The translations under genes were made by a program, and so were the position numbers. The notes beneath the pieces were generated by a model, which saw only the letters and a list, made by a program, of their open reading frames with translations, was not told the DNA's origin and searched no databases. Shown here one piece after another: positions 33,595-47,400 of a DNA stretch of 64,000 bases. The stretch is from NCBI RefSeq assembly GCF_022201045.2, contig NC_068558.1:1550001-1614000 (forward strand). The letters are read 5' to 3'. Source of the stretch: Citrus sinensis. Lineage: Eukaryota > Streptophyta > Magnoliopsida > Sapindales > Rutaceae. Position 1 is the stretch's first letter; every line of letters starts with the position of its first letter.

Positions 33595-36493
33595 ATGAAA
33601 AGCCAGAAAGATTTGGAGAAACCAATTTGGGATCAGATGAGGAGCCCGTCAGGTAATCCGATTCCAGGAACCGGGTCAAGTATCCGACCCGCACCCAAGC
33701 TGATGGTCTGGCTCATCCTCTTCGTATCAGTCACTTACGTCGTCTACACTCTCAAGCTCGTCTCCACCTCACGAGCCTGCGACGGCGAACGCGAACCTTT
33801 CTCCACCACTCATCGATTATCATCCACCTCTACATCGGTCACTAGCAACATAACATCTGAGCCGTCGGTACAAAATCAAGCGGATGCCCATCGCCACATC
33901 CACAAACACGAATCTCAGGAACTACGAGTGCAAAGAGCGACTGAAATCCACCACATCGTGTTCGGCATCGCCGCGTCAGCTAAGCTTTGGAACCAAAGAA
34001 AAGAGTACATCAAGATATGGTACCAGCCAAACGACATGCGCGGCGTGGTTTGGCTCGATGACTCTGTGAAATCGAACGAAACCGACAACCTGCCACCGGT
34101 GAAGATCTCAAGCGACACTTCGCAGTTTCCGTACAAGAACAAACAAGGACATCGTTCAGCCATACGGATCTCGCGCATCGTTTCCGAAACGCTCCGTCTT
34201 GGGCTTAGAAATGTGAGGTGGTTTGTGATGGGAGACGACGATACCGTTTTCATAACTGAGAATTTAGTTCGGGTTTTGAGAAAATACGACCACAATCAGT
34301 ATTATTATATCGGGAGCTTATCTGAGAGTCATTTGCAAAATATATATTTCTCTTATGGAATGGCTTACGGCGGTGGCGGCTTTGCTATCAGCTATCCATT
34401 AGCTAAGGCGCTTGTTAAGATGCAAGATAGGTGTATTCATAGATACCCTGGACTGTACGGTTCTGATGATCGAATGCAAGCTTGTATGGCCGAACTCGGT
34501 GTTCCACTCACTAAAGAATTCGGCTTTCACCAGGTTCGCTCACTAGTTTCTTAACTCGCTTTTGTCACTCAGTGCCTCGCCTTTAGTTTATTTATTTTTT
34601 GTCGTTTCGGCTTTTTCAGTCGGGTTATGATCGGTGATCATTTGTCCGTAAATGAACGCTAGAAGCTTCGATTTTTTTGGGGTTAAATTAATTTTTTGGG
34701 CAGTAGTTTGTGTAATTACTAATTTGCGTAGAATTGAAGTTAGATAACAGTGGAGTTAATTAAGTAAAAATATGAGTGTGGATTACCGAAAGACGAGTAT
34801 ACGTTTCGCGGAATTCAAGCACAAGCAGAGCTGTTGATTGGCGTTAGCTTCGGCCTTTTTGTTTGTGTAATAATAATAATGTATGGTGTATGGTTACTAC
34901 TTATTACCAGACTGTAAGATTGGTCCATAAGCTCCTTTCGGTCTACACTCAACAGGCGTGTGATTAGTTCAATGTTGTCCGTAGTCTGGGCTGGCCTCCC
35001 TGGTGTCGGGATGGGGCCCACGTGGGGCTGTCTTTTTACCATTTTTCGTCACACTTGATCTCTCTTATACCCACAAGCATCTTTAGCGCGTGCTGTCACC
35101 ATTCTTTAATGGATCATGAATGGGTTTTTTACCTTCACTTGGACTTGGCCACATGTGGTGATTTGACGTGAATATTATACAAAACATCTATGAAGTTGAT
35201 TAATGGGGATGTATCCAGCAAAAAAGTTGCACTATTAACAATCAATTGACACGTAAACTTTTGGGTACCACTCTTGGGTTGATATAGCATGACCCTGATT
35301 AATGATTGCTTGCTTCGATTGAACAAATTTGGCATAAACCTTGTTGATGAAATAGGTTTTTGCTTGCCGTCTTAGCTAAGTGGCTGCATTTCAGTTGTAG
35401 TTATATTTTTGTTTTGTGAGCTCCATAAGAGACTAGACTTTTTCATTTATATTTTCTAGTAGCTAATTTGTTTCGATGTCACATGTGGATGCACTGCTGC
35501 ATATGAGCAAGTGCAGTTCGGAGAAGGCTTATACCGTTGAAAATGTGTAAAATTAGATGTGTGTATTGTTCGCCTCAGAATCAATGGTCTAATTCTAGTC
35601 TATCTTTGGTTTTGTTTCATCTATGTGATCAAGAAATTTTATATTGTGACGTTATCATGAATGATTCTTACTGATTCTAACAGTCTCTTCTTGGTGGATG
35701 GCTATCAGTATGATGTGTATGGAAACCTGTTTGGACTCCTTGCTGCACACCCAGTTACACCGTTGGTGTCACTTCATCATCTTGACGTAGTTGAGCCTAT
35801 CTTTCCAAATATGACAAGAGTTCAAGCCCTTCAGCATCTGATGGTGCCCAAGAAGCTTGATTCAGCGGCACTTATGCAGCAGTCTATCTGTTATGACAAA
35901 CGCAGGACTTGGACCATATCCGTTTCATGGGGTTTTGCTGTTCAAATTTTTCGTGGTATATTTTCACCCCGGGAGATGGAAATGCCTTCAAGGACATTCT
36001 TGAACTGGTACAGAAGGGCAGATTACACAGCTTATGCATTCAACACTCGTCCGGTTAGCAGAAACCATTGTCAAAAACCTTTTGTATTTTACATGTCAAA
36101 AGCAGAATTCAATTCTACAATGAACCAAACAGTGAGTGAGTATGCTCGGCATCGGATCCCTCATCCCCAATGCAGATGGAAGATGGCCAATCCTGCTGAG
36201 CTTGACACATTAGTGATTTACAAAAAACCTGACCCCTATCTATGGGATAGAGTAAGTGCATCTGTTAGTTTCTTCATTTACTCGTTACTTTTTCAATATT
36301 TTCGTTTGGCCATTGGCCCTGCCTGAATGCACTTGGGCTAATAGTGGCCTTTTTTTTTTTTTTTTTTTTTTGAATCGGCGTGTTTGGGCAGTCTCCAAGG
36401 AGGAATTGTTGCAGGGTCTTGAAGTCGAAGAAGAAAGGAGTTATGGAGATAGATGTGGGTGTATGTAGACCGGGTGAGGTGAGCGAAGTATAG
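33595..36493 (+). CDS. DUF604 / fringe-like glycosyltransferase, Golgi type II membrane protein
   Basis: Three exons: 33595-34533, 35709-36251 and 36392-36493. Introns are GT-AG, phase 0, and the product is 527 aa. Residues about 36-55 (KLMVWLILFVSVTYVVYTL) form a single N-terminal membrane anchor, typical of type II Golgi enzymes. The lumenal domain starts near residue 115 (EIHHIVFGIAASAKLW) and contains WFVMGDDDTVF with the acidic triad at 214-216, the DxD-type metal and sugar-nucleotide site. Then follow GGGGFAISYPLA and YGSDDRMQACMAELG. Exon 2 gives the DUF604 signature (HLDVVEPIFPN, SVSWGFAVQIFRG, FNTRPVSRNHC). Exon 3 ends with the family's cysteine tail (SPRRNCCRVL ... GEVSEV). The family is related to animal fringe beta-1,3-glycosyltransferases. 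Donor and acceptor are unknown in plants. The ORF is intact. Confidence 0.93.
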
Positions 36494-38141
36494 TCACCAA
36501 TTTGTTTATTTTATTTTATTTTGTTTAGGATGGTAGCTTCTCCTTCTTGTTGCTCATAATTTCCTTAATTTATTCATCAAATTTCCAAAATTTTGTTAAG
36601 TGTAATTGAGGAACAGTCGCCAGAAGGGAAGAAAGGAAATATGTTTTTGTAATCTGTAGTTATACACGTTCCATGTCGTACATGTAACCTGTTAATGTAA
36701 GAGCAATGAGGCGCTGTACCGTGTTGTTTCACTTCATTTTATTCCCTCGTCAGCGATTAATCATTCTATGAGCCCGACACGGCGCATGTACTGCACTATG
36801 AATATTTTACTCTTAGCTTAGATTTGAAAATGACCATTTTTTTATTGGACGACTCATGCGTCATCGGTAACGTGGCATTCATTACCAAATTGAGAGCAAT
36901 TGCATCCGATACATGAGAAATTTTAAAATAACTTAGATGTGTTGCAATCAATTTAATATAATATAAATATACATATATTATAATATTATTTATTTATTAT
37001 ATAATTGATACAGTATCTTAGGTATACTGTCAAATTTCTCAATACATTCCGAATTGGCAAATGCTATTTATGTAATTAATGTTGTTAATTAATTTTAACG
37101 GGTCTTGAGTTTTTAGGCCCTTCCAACGTGTCAATCTTTACAACGCCCACACTACTTTTGATGTAAAATGTATTAGAAAACGGGGGGTCAGAGTCAAAGT
37201 CAAAGACATGATGTGAGGTGCTAGGCTATTAGGAAATTAGAAAAGAAATATAAAAACTATGTAGTTTTCATTTGCTGAGCTGGGGGAATCATCATGGATA
37301 TCATTATGAAAATCTCATACATATTTTAATCGTGCTTGGAGTTGGAGGGTTAATTTAGGATCAAGTGGACACGGGCCAGACAAACCTCGAATGGTAAAGT
37401 GGCATAATCATTTCGTATTTCTTCAATATGTCTCGTTGCATCCGGAAAAAGAACTTTTGATTTATTAAATTAACGTGTCTTCACCGCTGGAAATTTTTAT
37501 TTTAAAATGATTCCAACCAAATTGAAATATGCATCACTAACCGTGACCCTGTCTTATTTATTAATCCTAGTTTATTATACAGCTCTCTTAGGTGTGCAAT
37601 TAAATAACTTAATAGTTTGACTAGGGTGTGACCCGGTCCAATATTAAACTTGCGTAACATATATTTTTTTAAGAGATTTTAAGCAATGATAATAATAATA
37701 ATAATAATAATAATCCCTAATTGATATCTCCATATTTTTATTCTTAATAGTCCCTCGCACCACCCCACCGAGTGTCGGTGCCAAATATGGGTGACAAAAA
37801 CGACATAATTCACGGGGGTGCTAAAATACCTTCTTGGTGATTTTTAAAATATAACTTTCCAATGGACGTAGGACAATGATAGCAATCATACCCTTTCCAC
37901 TGCCTTTCCTTCGTGATTTGAGAGCGGCAATGTCTGAAGGTGGGTGAGATAAAAGCCCGGCAGGGGTCCAGTAGTGAGTGTGAGTACGTTCACATCTCGA
38001 TAAAAGTTGCCATCGTTTCTCCACGGTCTATTTTCGTGGGTCCCGCTGTCTTAATCAATGGTCCATATAGCAGGGTTTTGTACGGGGCAATAAAAGCCAT
38101 GGTTGGATCAAAAGATCTGCCTCTCACGGTCGGTTTACGGA
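36494..38141. other. intergenic
   Basis: The 3' flank of the glycosyltransferase gene, with an AAT microsatellite at about 37688-37713. No exon supported. Confidence 0.45.
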
Positions 38142-38755
38142 GGGTAATTTTTAAAATCCTCACCTGAAGTTTAGGCTTGTTGTAAGTAGATGGTGAGTAT
38201 TTATTTATTTATAAAAAATTTTTTATTATCAGTTAATTTTAATATTGACCGTTAGTTAATTGTGCAAAGATAATATTATCCTTAAAAATAATTTATAGAT
38301 GGAAATAACTAAAAAAAAATTAAAATTGTTGGCGCGAAAAGCACAAACCTTATTTTTTGACAATTTTATCCTTGTCAATTTTAAATATTTACAATATCAT
38401 AGGTAAAGATTATAACTATTTTATTTTCAAATTTTTAATTTTATCTTTTTTGTAGAAACTTTAAGAAAATATTAATAATTTAAAGATGATTTTTTAAATT
38501 TTAAATTTTATCTTTCTTGTAGGAATTTTAAGAAAATATCAATAATTTAAAGAGGGTAAAATAGCCAATAATTTTAATTTTTTTTTAGTTATTTCCGTCT
38601 ACAAATTATTATTAAGGGTAATATTGTATTTGCATAGTTAATTAACGGTCAATGTTAAAGTTAACTGATGGTAAGAAATTTTTTACAAATAAATAAATTC
38701 TCGTCATCTACTTGCAACAAGCCCAAACCTCAAGGGAGATTTTTAAAAATTACCC
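38142..38755. mobile_element. Mutator-like foldback MITE with 9-bp duplication
   Basis: A 614-bp element whose ends pair GGGTAATTTTTAAAATC with GATTTTTAAAAATTACCC, and whose arms of about 200 bp are imperfect inverted repeats. Nine bases on the left (GTTTACGGA, 38133-38141) and right (GTTTCTGGA, 38756-38764) agree at 7 of 9 positions, the size expected for Mutator-superfamily transposition. The centre has an internal direct repeat (AATTTTATCTTTTTTGTAG-like, near 38440 and 38505). No coding capacity. Confidence 0.75.
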
Positions 38756-39573
38756 GTTTCTGGAATACTCTTCGGCTCCCGATCTAGAGTAAAACTAAAC
38801 TTCTTTACGGTTAGTTAGCTGTACGAGCATTTCCGTTGATCCTTTACTTGATTTCGGGAAAAAAGGTATTCGAGTGAGTGTTTATTTCTCCGCTAATATT
38901 CTTCTTAAAATTAAGTTTGCGGTGATAATAGTTTTACCTTGGTGGGGGACAAACAACGGTTCAATCTCTATAGACTTGTCTGTTTAACGAGAGGTAGCAT
39001 GTGATTGGTCGCATACTACAAAAAATAAGTATCTTGGGCCCTCTTCTAATCTTATTAAGATTGGAGGATCCAGATATCCAATCCAATGACATGTAGTAAC
39101 CATTTCAATAATATCATTATATAGCCAAGATTAATTTGTTCATTTAGTCCCATGACATTTTATTTTAACTTCCCTAATTTTCTTCAAAAAAATAAATAAT
39201 TCTCAAAAATGAAAAAATAATTTTATCCCCAAACAATGCTCTCTCACATCGACTAGCACTAATTCTCAAAATGAAAAAAAATAAAATAAAATTTAACCCT
39301 TAAACTTTTGGAGCCATTTATGACCATGACTGGTGAAAAAAAAAATTGCATTATTTCAACATCAGCCACCACGTAAAAAATTTTTGGGGTTCATGGAAAG
39401 ATAACCTTTCTTGCAATCTAAAGAAATGGTGACTGATGTTGAAAACTTGACATAATGCAATTTTTTGGAGATAAAGCGCATGTGTTGATGTATGATAGGT
39501 ATAATAGTTACTAGTTAATCACTTTGATTTGAAGAAAAATGAAATGGTGAAGTATCATATATCAATAAAAAGA

Positions 39574-40272
39574 GGGAAAAGGACACCCGACACTTATAGC
39601 CTCAAAATTTGGAGAAATAATTATAAAGACCCTTGAGTTTTCAATAAAGGATACCAAAACCCTCTTTTAATTATAATACTCTTTAACTCTATAAATCCAA
39701 AAAAGTTGACCTTAAAATTTTATAATAAATAGAAATATGATATTAAAAGAAATGTAATAATATATACATTTGAAAATAACTTTAATATTTAATTTTTTAT
39801 TTTAAATCTATTCGACCTATTTTATTATATTAAAGTAATTTTTTAATAATAAATAGAAACATAATATTAACATAAATAAATTAAAATTAAAATTATTCTG
39901 AATATTATGTAACAAATAATCTTAATATCATTAATAGGGAGGTATTTTGTTAATTGTAAAATCTATTTAACCTAAAGCTTTTAAAAAAAAATCTTTATAA
40001 TAAATACAAATATATTATCACAAAATATTAATAATCTAAAATTTTAATATTATTTAAATGTTAATAATAATTTAATATTATTGGTTTACTAGATAGATTA
40101 TATTTTTTATATTAAAATTGCATTAATTAAAAAACTTTAAAGTCAATTTTCTAGTTACTATATTCAAAGAGTATTATGGTAAAAAAAAAAAGGTTTTTGT
40201 GTCTCTTTCTGAAAACTTAAGAGTTTTTATAATCATTTTTTCAAACCTTAAGGGTGTAGGTGTCATTTTCTC
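39574..40272. mobile_element. possible Mutator-like element with long inverted ends
   Basis: About 700 bp. The first 130 bp and last 130 bp are imperfect inverted repeats: GGGAAAAGGACACC at the left corresponds to GGTGTCATTTTCTC at the right. Flanks ATAAAAAGA and ATAAGAAAA match at 7 of 9 bases, but both are A-rich, so this is weak. The interior is AT-rich and non-coding. Confidence 0.5.
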
Positions 40273-43200
40273 ATAAGAAAAAACAAACTAAAAATTTGGA
40301 AATCAAAATGATAAGCTATGTAGTTGTACAAGTTTGAAACTCAATTCTTTGTGTGTGTGTGAAAAAAAAAAAGGAAATTCCTTTCAATAAGAAATAAAAT
40401 GTAACAGTAGTGTGAAATATAATCAGATTTATGATTTATGTAAATGCAAAATATTATATATTGAACTTATAATTTTCTTTAAAGATTAATATGTATATTA
40501 CAATTTAAATTAAATTTAAGTTTATTATGATGCAATCTATATTTTACTCTTTACAAATATTAGAGGAAATTCTATTGTATCAACGATCATACATTATTAA
40601 AAGAGAGAACTGTTCCTACAAAATTTTAAAATTGAGAGAGACAAATGTCAGAACTCAGAGCCATGCCTTCAAATGGGTTACCTATGGGCTAGGAGCCCAC
40701 TACCGTTTAAATTGTGTCTATAACCACATAGTTCAAATTTCTAGCACAGCCTGGTAGTTGGTGCAGAAGCAGAGGTGAGAGGCAGAGTTGGAGGCCCAGC
40801 CCATGCAGAGCACAGAGTGATCCGATAAGATGATGGCCAGGAATGTACCCCCGGTCCGGTCCGTTGCCGCTAAAGAAGACAACAGTGTGGTTGGAAAAAG
40901 AGTAATACTTTTGACATCCTCTAATATTCTTATAAAACTCCATTTTTGACACGTGGCTAGATTTTAGTATAAACAAAAATAAATTGTGTGATTTTAGTTA
41001 GAATTGGTTGTCTATTTATTATTATTAATTTTTTTTTTAATGTTCATTAGGACAGAACTCTATAAATATATAAGAGGTGAGGTTTCAAAGGGATGTTAAT
41101 AATTTAAAAAATTATTGTGCTGCTGAATGACTAGTGTTAGTGTATTTTATTTAAATAAGTTTCTACATTAGATGGTTCTACCACTAGTTCTAATATTGGT
41201 CTATTACTCCTTTCTCCTATCTCTGGTTTTATATCATGTTCTCCCAAATAATATTTCATTTTCTTGTTCTAAATAATAAATTTCACCTGTTCTAGATTTT
41301 TAAAGTCTAAATGTTTTATAAGTTCTTCATCTATTGGAAGCTATATATTTCCTAATTTTTCTTCTATATATTAAATTATTTACAGAGTGAGCTTTCTAAA
41401 CTAATCTTTTCTAGTTCACGTTCTACAATTTTTTAAAGCATGTTCTAGTGTTTCTATACGAAGGACTGTTTTGTATCCAAGCATCATAAGCTTTTTCTAA
41501 AACAACAAATAGATTTTTATAAAAATTATCATCAAATTTATCAATCGTGGAAACATATTACGAACTAAATGAAGCGTGCCTTTACCTGGTTGAAGGATTT
41601 GTTGCAGAACTGGACTTCGTCCCCCGATTTAATTGTCTTCTTCTTTTTTTTTTTTTGGGTCGGAAAACATAAAATAATAGAATCTACTGGATTAGCGTAA
41701 TATGTAAAGAAACTGCACAGCTCATGACAGATAAATAAGGATGATCACAGGCGATCCAAGTGCCCTTTTAGCCTTTAAAAAAATAATTTATAGGCAACTC
41801 AAAAAGAAAAAGAAAAAGACGGCTGCTTGTGTGTAAACACCGGCTTGAAGCTTGAAAGAAAGAATGGCAATTGGAAAATACCAGCTTCGAAGACGACATT
41901 AATTAAAAAGTCAAATAATTATCATGTATAATAATGATATAAGTGCAAGTTGGTATATAAACATACCACTTGGTATATAAACATACTGCGTTTAGCTGTT
42001 GCAAAGCGACAGTAGTTAAACTTTTCATGCACAATTCGACGCGTTACAACTGTTTTGTGCAACTTAATTTGCTGATTTGAAGAATCATAATAAAATTATA
42101 TTGCCATTGAATTAGTTAAAAATCAATCAATTCAAACGAAAGCAAAAAGGCCTGCTAGCTTTTGTCTTGTCTTAGCCAGCTTCGCTGATTCACACGCTGC
42201 TCCCTATTTGCAACATTATTCATGCATATCAAATCACTCGATCGAACACTCTTTTTGCTGAATTTTGGCAGATAATGCGTGTTTCTTTTTCACGCTCGGC
42301 AATAAATGAGCACCAATCAATGTGTAAATGATCCTATATTGAGGATTTATATGTAGTATCTCAACTGCGCTAATTAATCACTCAAATCTTTCACATATGC
42401 TACATGTGCAGTTATAGCAATGAAGAGTTAAAAAGACTTAATTGTGCCAAAACCTGTGACAGACAAGCCCCTTTGCGGCAGCAGAAGATACTCAGAATCG
42501 TCGCTCTCTTCTTGCCGATGGAGCGGCAACTAATTAGATGAAAAGAAACTACAGGAATAACAAGTTAACGAAACGTACGTCCTGCACTTGGTTTTGGTTC
42601 CTTGAAGAATATTGCTGCCTTTAAGGATGTCACATTCAAAGAATAGGCAAATTAAATTAGGCACAAATATTTTCGTAACTTATGAAGACAATGATTAGTG
42701 CAATATAGCATATTGCCATATCGATACTGTATGCTATCGTAATAATCTCTGAAAGGCTCCAACAGTATTGAAATTAAGAATTCTCATCCCTATTTTGTAA
42801 GTTTCGCTCATTAGTTTTCCAATATACAGAAAGAAAAGTATACATTTAGATAACACTTGTCATTTAATGCGCCTCTTGTCAGGTTATTTCTTCCACGCTT
42901 CCCTTGGATTCCTTCAACTACTTGATTTGATCATGCTGTGGGTTGTTGGTGATGTGTACCCGGTATCGAAGACATGATCTTTCAAATTTTGCTTATTAAT
43001 ATTGTTTTTAGACGTTTAAAATTATTTGCAGAGAGCGTTAACTTTTTTTTTTTTTTTAAATGAAGTCATATCTGAATACATTCAACCCCATAGAATGACT
43101 AAAGTTATAGAAATTTGTTCGCCTAACTCATACTTAAAACTTAGCTTATAAGTTGAGAGATGGTCCAAAACTTAAATACTTAGCTAAAAAATAAAAAATC

Positions 43201-44402
43201 AATAAATTTAGAATTTCTCATTTATGAAAAGGAGTTGAGGGTTATCTTAGGCTTTTATAATTAAGCATATTTAGATTATTTTCCTCACACCTCTAACATG
43301 TTAGGATTTTTTTTTTTTTTTTTTTTATGTTTGATCCTTACTATTTGAAAAGATAATTTGGTTCAAACTAATGCATAAGAAGGTTAATCTAGTACTCTAA
43401 AGAAATATATTGACTTAACCTATATTAAAAAATTAGTTCGCGAATTGAAGGTTGTCTCAAATCTCAAACTTATATACTTAGTGTTGTAGGTGATAATTAT
43501 AAATTATTCTCCATGGATATGAGATTAATTCACAATAAGTTTAATTAAGTCCAACAATGACCATGCGCATCGTAAAATTAACTTGAGCAAAATTGCATCT
43601 CTAGCTACAAGGTCCAAAACGGAAAGAGAAAAATATTGGGGGGGGGGGGGGAAGAACAAATTAATAATCATACAAAATGAAACGCAAAGCAATTCACGCT
43701 ATCTAAAAAGGCAGCCAATAAAAGTACCTTTTCATCAGCAAAAGCAGTAGAGCATAAACCATGCCAAAGTTGACAAATCATAAAGGGGGGCAACTCTCTC
43801 AAGCATGAAAAATCATCTTCATGGAGACGATTTCGGGACCACAACATTGAAATGATCACGATATTCTGTAATTTTCATAGGAATTGTCTTAATCTCCAAT
43901 ACTAAGGACCCAACCAAATTGCTTGCTAAATTAGTTTTGTCTTCATTGAAAAAATAAATACCTAAACATGACACCCAAGAAATTTTGTAACTTCAATCCA
44001 AAATAAGAGCCACAAACGATTCAATCGTTTAGGTTGGGCAAGAAAGCCTACCAACTGACAGTCTGATATTATATTAGTTAAATTCTTTGGAACATGGATG
44101 CCATCCAAGAGAGGATTAGGAAATATCTGTATAAGCTTGCATCAATCACTTGCCATTCCAATTTACCCTAACAGTAAATTAATAGACATGTTCTTAGGAA
44201 TTCAAAAGGAGAGAAATTGGAACTACCAGCTAATTTAACTGTAGGTTTTATGTCTCTTTCTATATATATATTGTATGGAGTATTAATCTATGCCTAAGCT
44301 ACTAATTAACTAATCATCTATACCATGATCACCATCCTTTTGATAAGCGCTCCAACGAACTCCGATTGAAAACCGCCGGATCAATGAAGAACTATGGAAA
44401 AT
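40273..44402. other. intergenic with one coding relic
   Basis: No intact gene. A GC-richer patch at 40738-40885 is open in more than one frame but has no recognisable motif. Homopolymer runs occur at 43020-43041 and 43306-43327 (T) and 43640-43651 (G). The 3' flank of BEL1 is at the right end. A decayed remnant at 41100-41560 is listed separately. Confidence 0.4.
41100..41560 (-). pseudogene. frame-broken protein-coding remnant, origin uncertain
   Basis: The minus strand holds several short stretches with protein-like composition, in different frames and separated by stops. One near 41460-41530 includes NLFVVLEKAYDAWIQNS. Another near 41120-41200 is rich in Glu, Pro and Ile. The change of frame and the stops show that it is dead. 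The lysine/glutamate-rich, coiled-coil-like character would fit a small accessory protein of a retroelement or an endogenous pararetrovirus, but no diagnostic motif (zinc knuckle, DTG, YxDD) is present, so the source is not identified. Confidence 0.35.
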
Positions 44403-47400
44403 CTAACCAGCCAAGTCATGAAGCAATTGAGCCCCCATGAGATTTCTGTAAGGCAAATTCTGTCCTTCACCATCTAAAAGTGAGTACTGAACCTGTTGGC
44501 AATCTTCAATGTGGTCTCTGGGGTAAAATAGTGAACTTTGTGATGCTGGAGAAAATGCTAAGCTCACCCCACTACCACCATGCTGTTGCAACCCTAAAGT
44601 CAATGACACGCCACCACTACCGCCATTAAAATTCTGATGGTTGGCACTGTCATTGGCATAAGAAACCCCACCCACAGTGTGCTGATTGTAAGACGAAAAA
44701 TCCAACTCCATGGCTCCAAATGACCCAAAATTTTGTTGCATGTGGTGACTTGGAAGGGCTTTGTTAGGGTTTTTGTTAGCGTCATTCTTATCATGATTAT
44801 TGATAATGGAAGACAGACATTCCGAGTCAATTCGAACAAGTTGATCCTGTGTGGGTTTTTGATCAGCAGGAGGATTTTGAGTCTGATTTGGCCGGCCACT
44901 ATTGTCATCAAGATCAGTAGCACCGTCGGAAGATGCCATGTTGTTGTCTTGCTCCTTTGTTTCTTCTAAGTACATTTCTTCCACCATGGGCTTCCATAGC
45001 CTCACTCTTGCATTAATGAACCAATTGGACACCTATATGATGAAACACACGTAGAAACAAAAAGCGCATAACATTTATATTAATCTTAATTATCCGTCGT
45101 ATACATAATAATTGAATATGGTGATATTATATCAGATTAAACTATGTATATAATAATTAATTAATTAATTAAAAGATATGTCCCATTGATACTATAAAAT
45201 TAAATTCACGAAGCATAAATTAATTAAAAAACGTATATAGTTGGACATACCTGGCTTCTCGAAAGGCCAGTTTGGCGGGCTAAGATATGTTTATCAACAT
45301 CGCTTGGGTACCTGCGAGGGTTTTTTTTCTCATGTAAATCAGTACAGTACAAATTTAAAGAGATGGGTCCTATCCTATGCAAAATATTTAAATCCACACA
45401 AAAATAACAGAGAGAGGGGACAAGCCATAGCCAAGCAATATAGAGGAGAAGAAATTAAATGATTGAAATTTGGAATCTGAGTAGTGGTTGGTGGAAGCTA
45501 ACAAAATGATTGAGACTCCTAATGTATGAAAAATTGAGGTACAAACTACAAAGACGGCACAAACAGTTGTTTCTTTATTTTCTCTTAATTGACAGAGAAA
45601 AACATTGATTCCTTCACTAAAATCAGTTCATAGGTTAACTTGTATGAAGAAGACTTACAATCCGTATAAATCTCTTAAAAGAAATTATTAATAAAAATAA
45701 AATTAAGGAGGAGAAAAGATAGAGAGAGATTTACGGATGAAGAAAATGTTCGAACAACCAAGCACGAAGCACGGATACGGATCTTTCAGGCAGGCCCCTT
45801 TGAGGTCTCCACGGGTGACTCTCCATCATGCTCATCTGCTGAAAAGCTCGTTGTTGTCTCAAGGCTTGATCAATGATTTTCAGTCTTGGTGTTTCGCCTC
45901 TGCTTGTGCCCGGTGCAACGGGATCTTTCTCGCCCATGGCTTTCTTTGTAGCCTGAATTTGACCAACAATCCCATCTCTTAAACATCTAAAATGCCTTGA
46001 CATGGCCTTGGAAGCCAAAGCTGAATACACCCTTGCCGCCCCGTTACCCGCCACAGCTTCAAAGGAAGATACTACGGCTTTCATTTGATCGCAGTAGTGC
46101 CTGTATCTTCTATCCACCTAATATAAACACGGGCATGACATGAGATAAAATAAAAATAAAAAAGTAACATAAGATGAAGATACGATGCCATGAAAAGAAA
46201 AAGGAAGAGAGGTTTCTGAACGTAAAATGAAAAAGCAACTATTGTCACGATCTGGGCATTTATTGGGAGGCCCCAAGTCGCTAAATTAGTTCAAGAACTA
46301 TGTTTGGAGAGGACCTAATGCTCAAGGTGAAGTAAAAGTTGAAACTTTTTCTTTTCTTATCTTTTTTTTTTTCACTAATTTAGATTAAGAAACAAGTTTT
46401 TGTATTTTCCTCTGTTGATTGAAAAGATGGGAGAAAAAAAGGGATCTTTCTGGAACTTCAAAAATAAAATTGAAGAAAATATATATTTATATATGAATAC
46501 CTCCTCAAGCATTGAAAGCAGCTTTGTCTTTCTTTTCTGCAATTCCATGAATTCAAGGGAGCAAAGGGATTGCTTTCTTGAAGAGCTACCGGCATTCTCA
46601 TCATCCCACTGTTGTTTGGCCTTGTTGGATTTTAGCTTGGTTGCATCATTTTGCTTAGTCCCCAGACTGCAAAATTCTTTTAAAATCTCTTGCGCAGGAG
46701 CCAAGTACTTCGAATTCCTCAGCTGAAACTGATGCCCAGTTTGATGATGAATATTGGGTGGTATAGCAGGTTTTCCCAAAAACCCATCTTGCATCATCTG
46801 TTGTTGCTGTTGAATACCTGCAGCAGGTTTCCCAAAGAACCCTTCTCTAGAAGTTGATGAGCTGATAAACCTCATGTCATCTTGTTGATGATCATGGTCG
46901 TTGTGATTGGTTTGTCTTAGCTCAAAAGACTGTAAGCCAATACTGGAAGGGTTGCTTGAAGAAAGAGAGAGTGAGAGGCCTTGACTTGGTCTCTCATTTC
47001 CTTCACAAGGAAAAACACACCTCAAAGAAGAATCATCAACAAGCAACCGGCTGTTATTCTCTTGCCAAGCGCCTGCTACATCTGAGTGATCATGACCAAC
47101 TATTAGATTCTCACCACTAGTTTCAGACATCCCAGTTGTGAAATCTTGTTTGTTGAACTGGTGATCATGTTGATAGAAATGATGGTCACTTGTTGTGGAC
47201 TCGTTGATTGTCTTTGAAGATGAAGGGCCAGGATTGTTTCCTGCAGGTTTATTGTTGAAGAACTCTTTCCACATAACAGAGTTATTGTCTGAAGTATGTT
47301 GCTGTAGATTCTTCGAAAACCCTATCATCTCCATGCCTGTTGTCAAGTTGAAGATCTCATGGTTGCCTTCAAAACCTTGGATCTGATTCATCATATGAGT

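Noticed and set aside
40707..40976. 89-aa minus-strand ORF in a GC-rich patch
   Set aside because: More than one frame is open there and none shows a motif. Probably chance openness.
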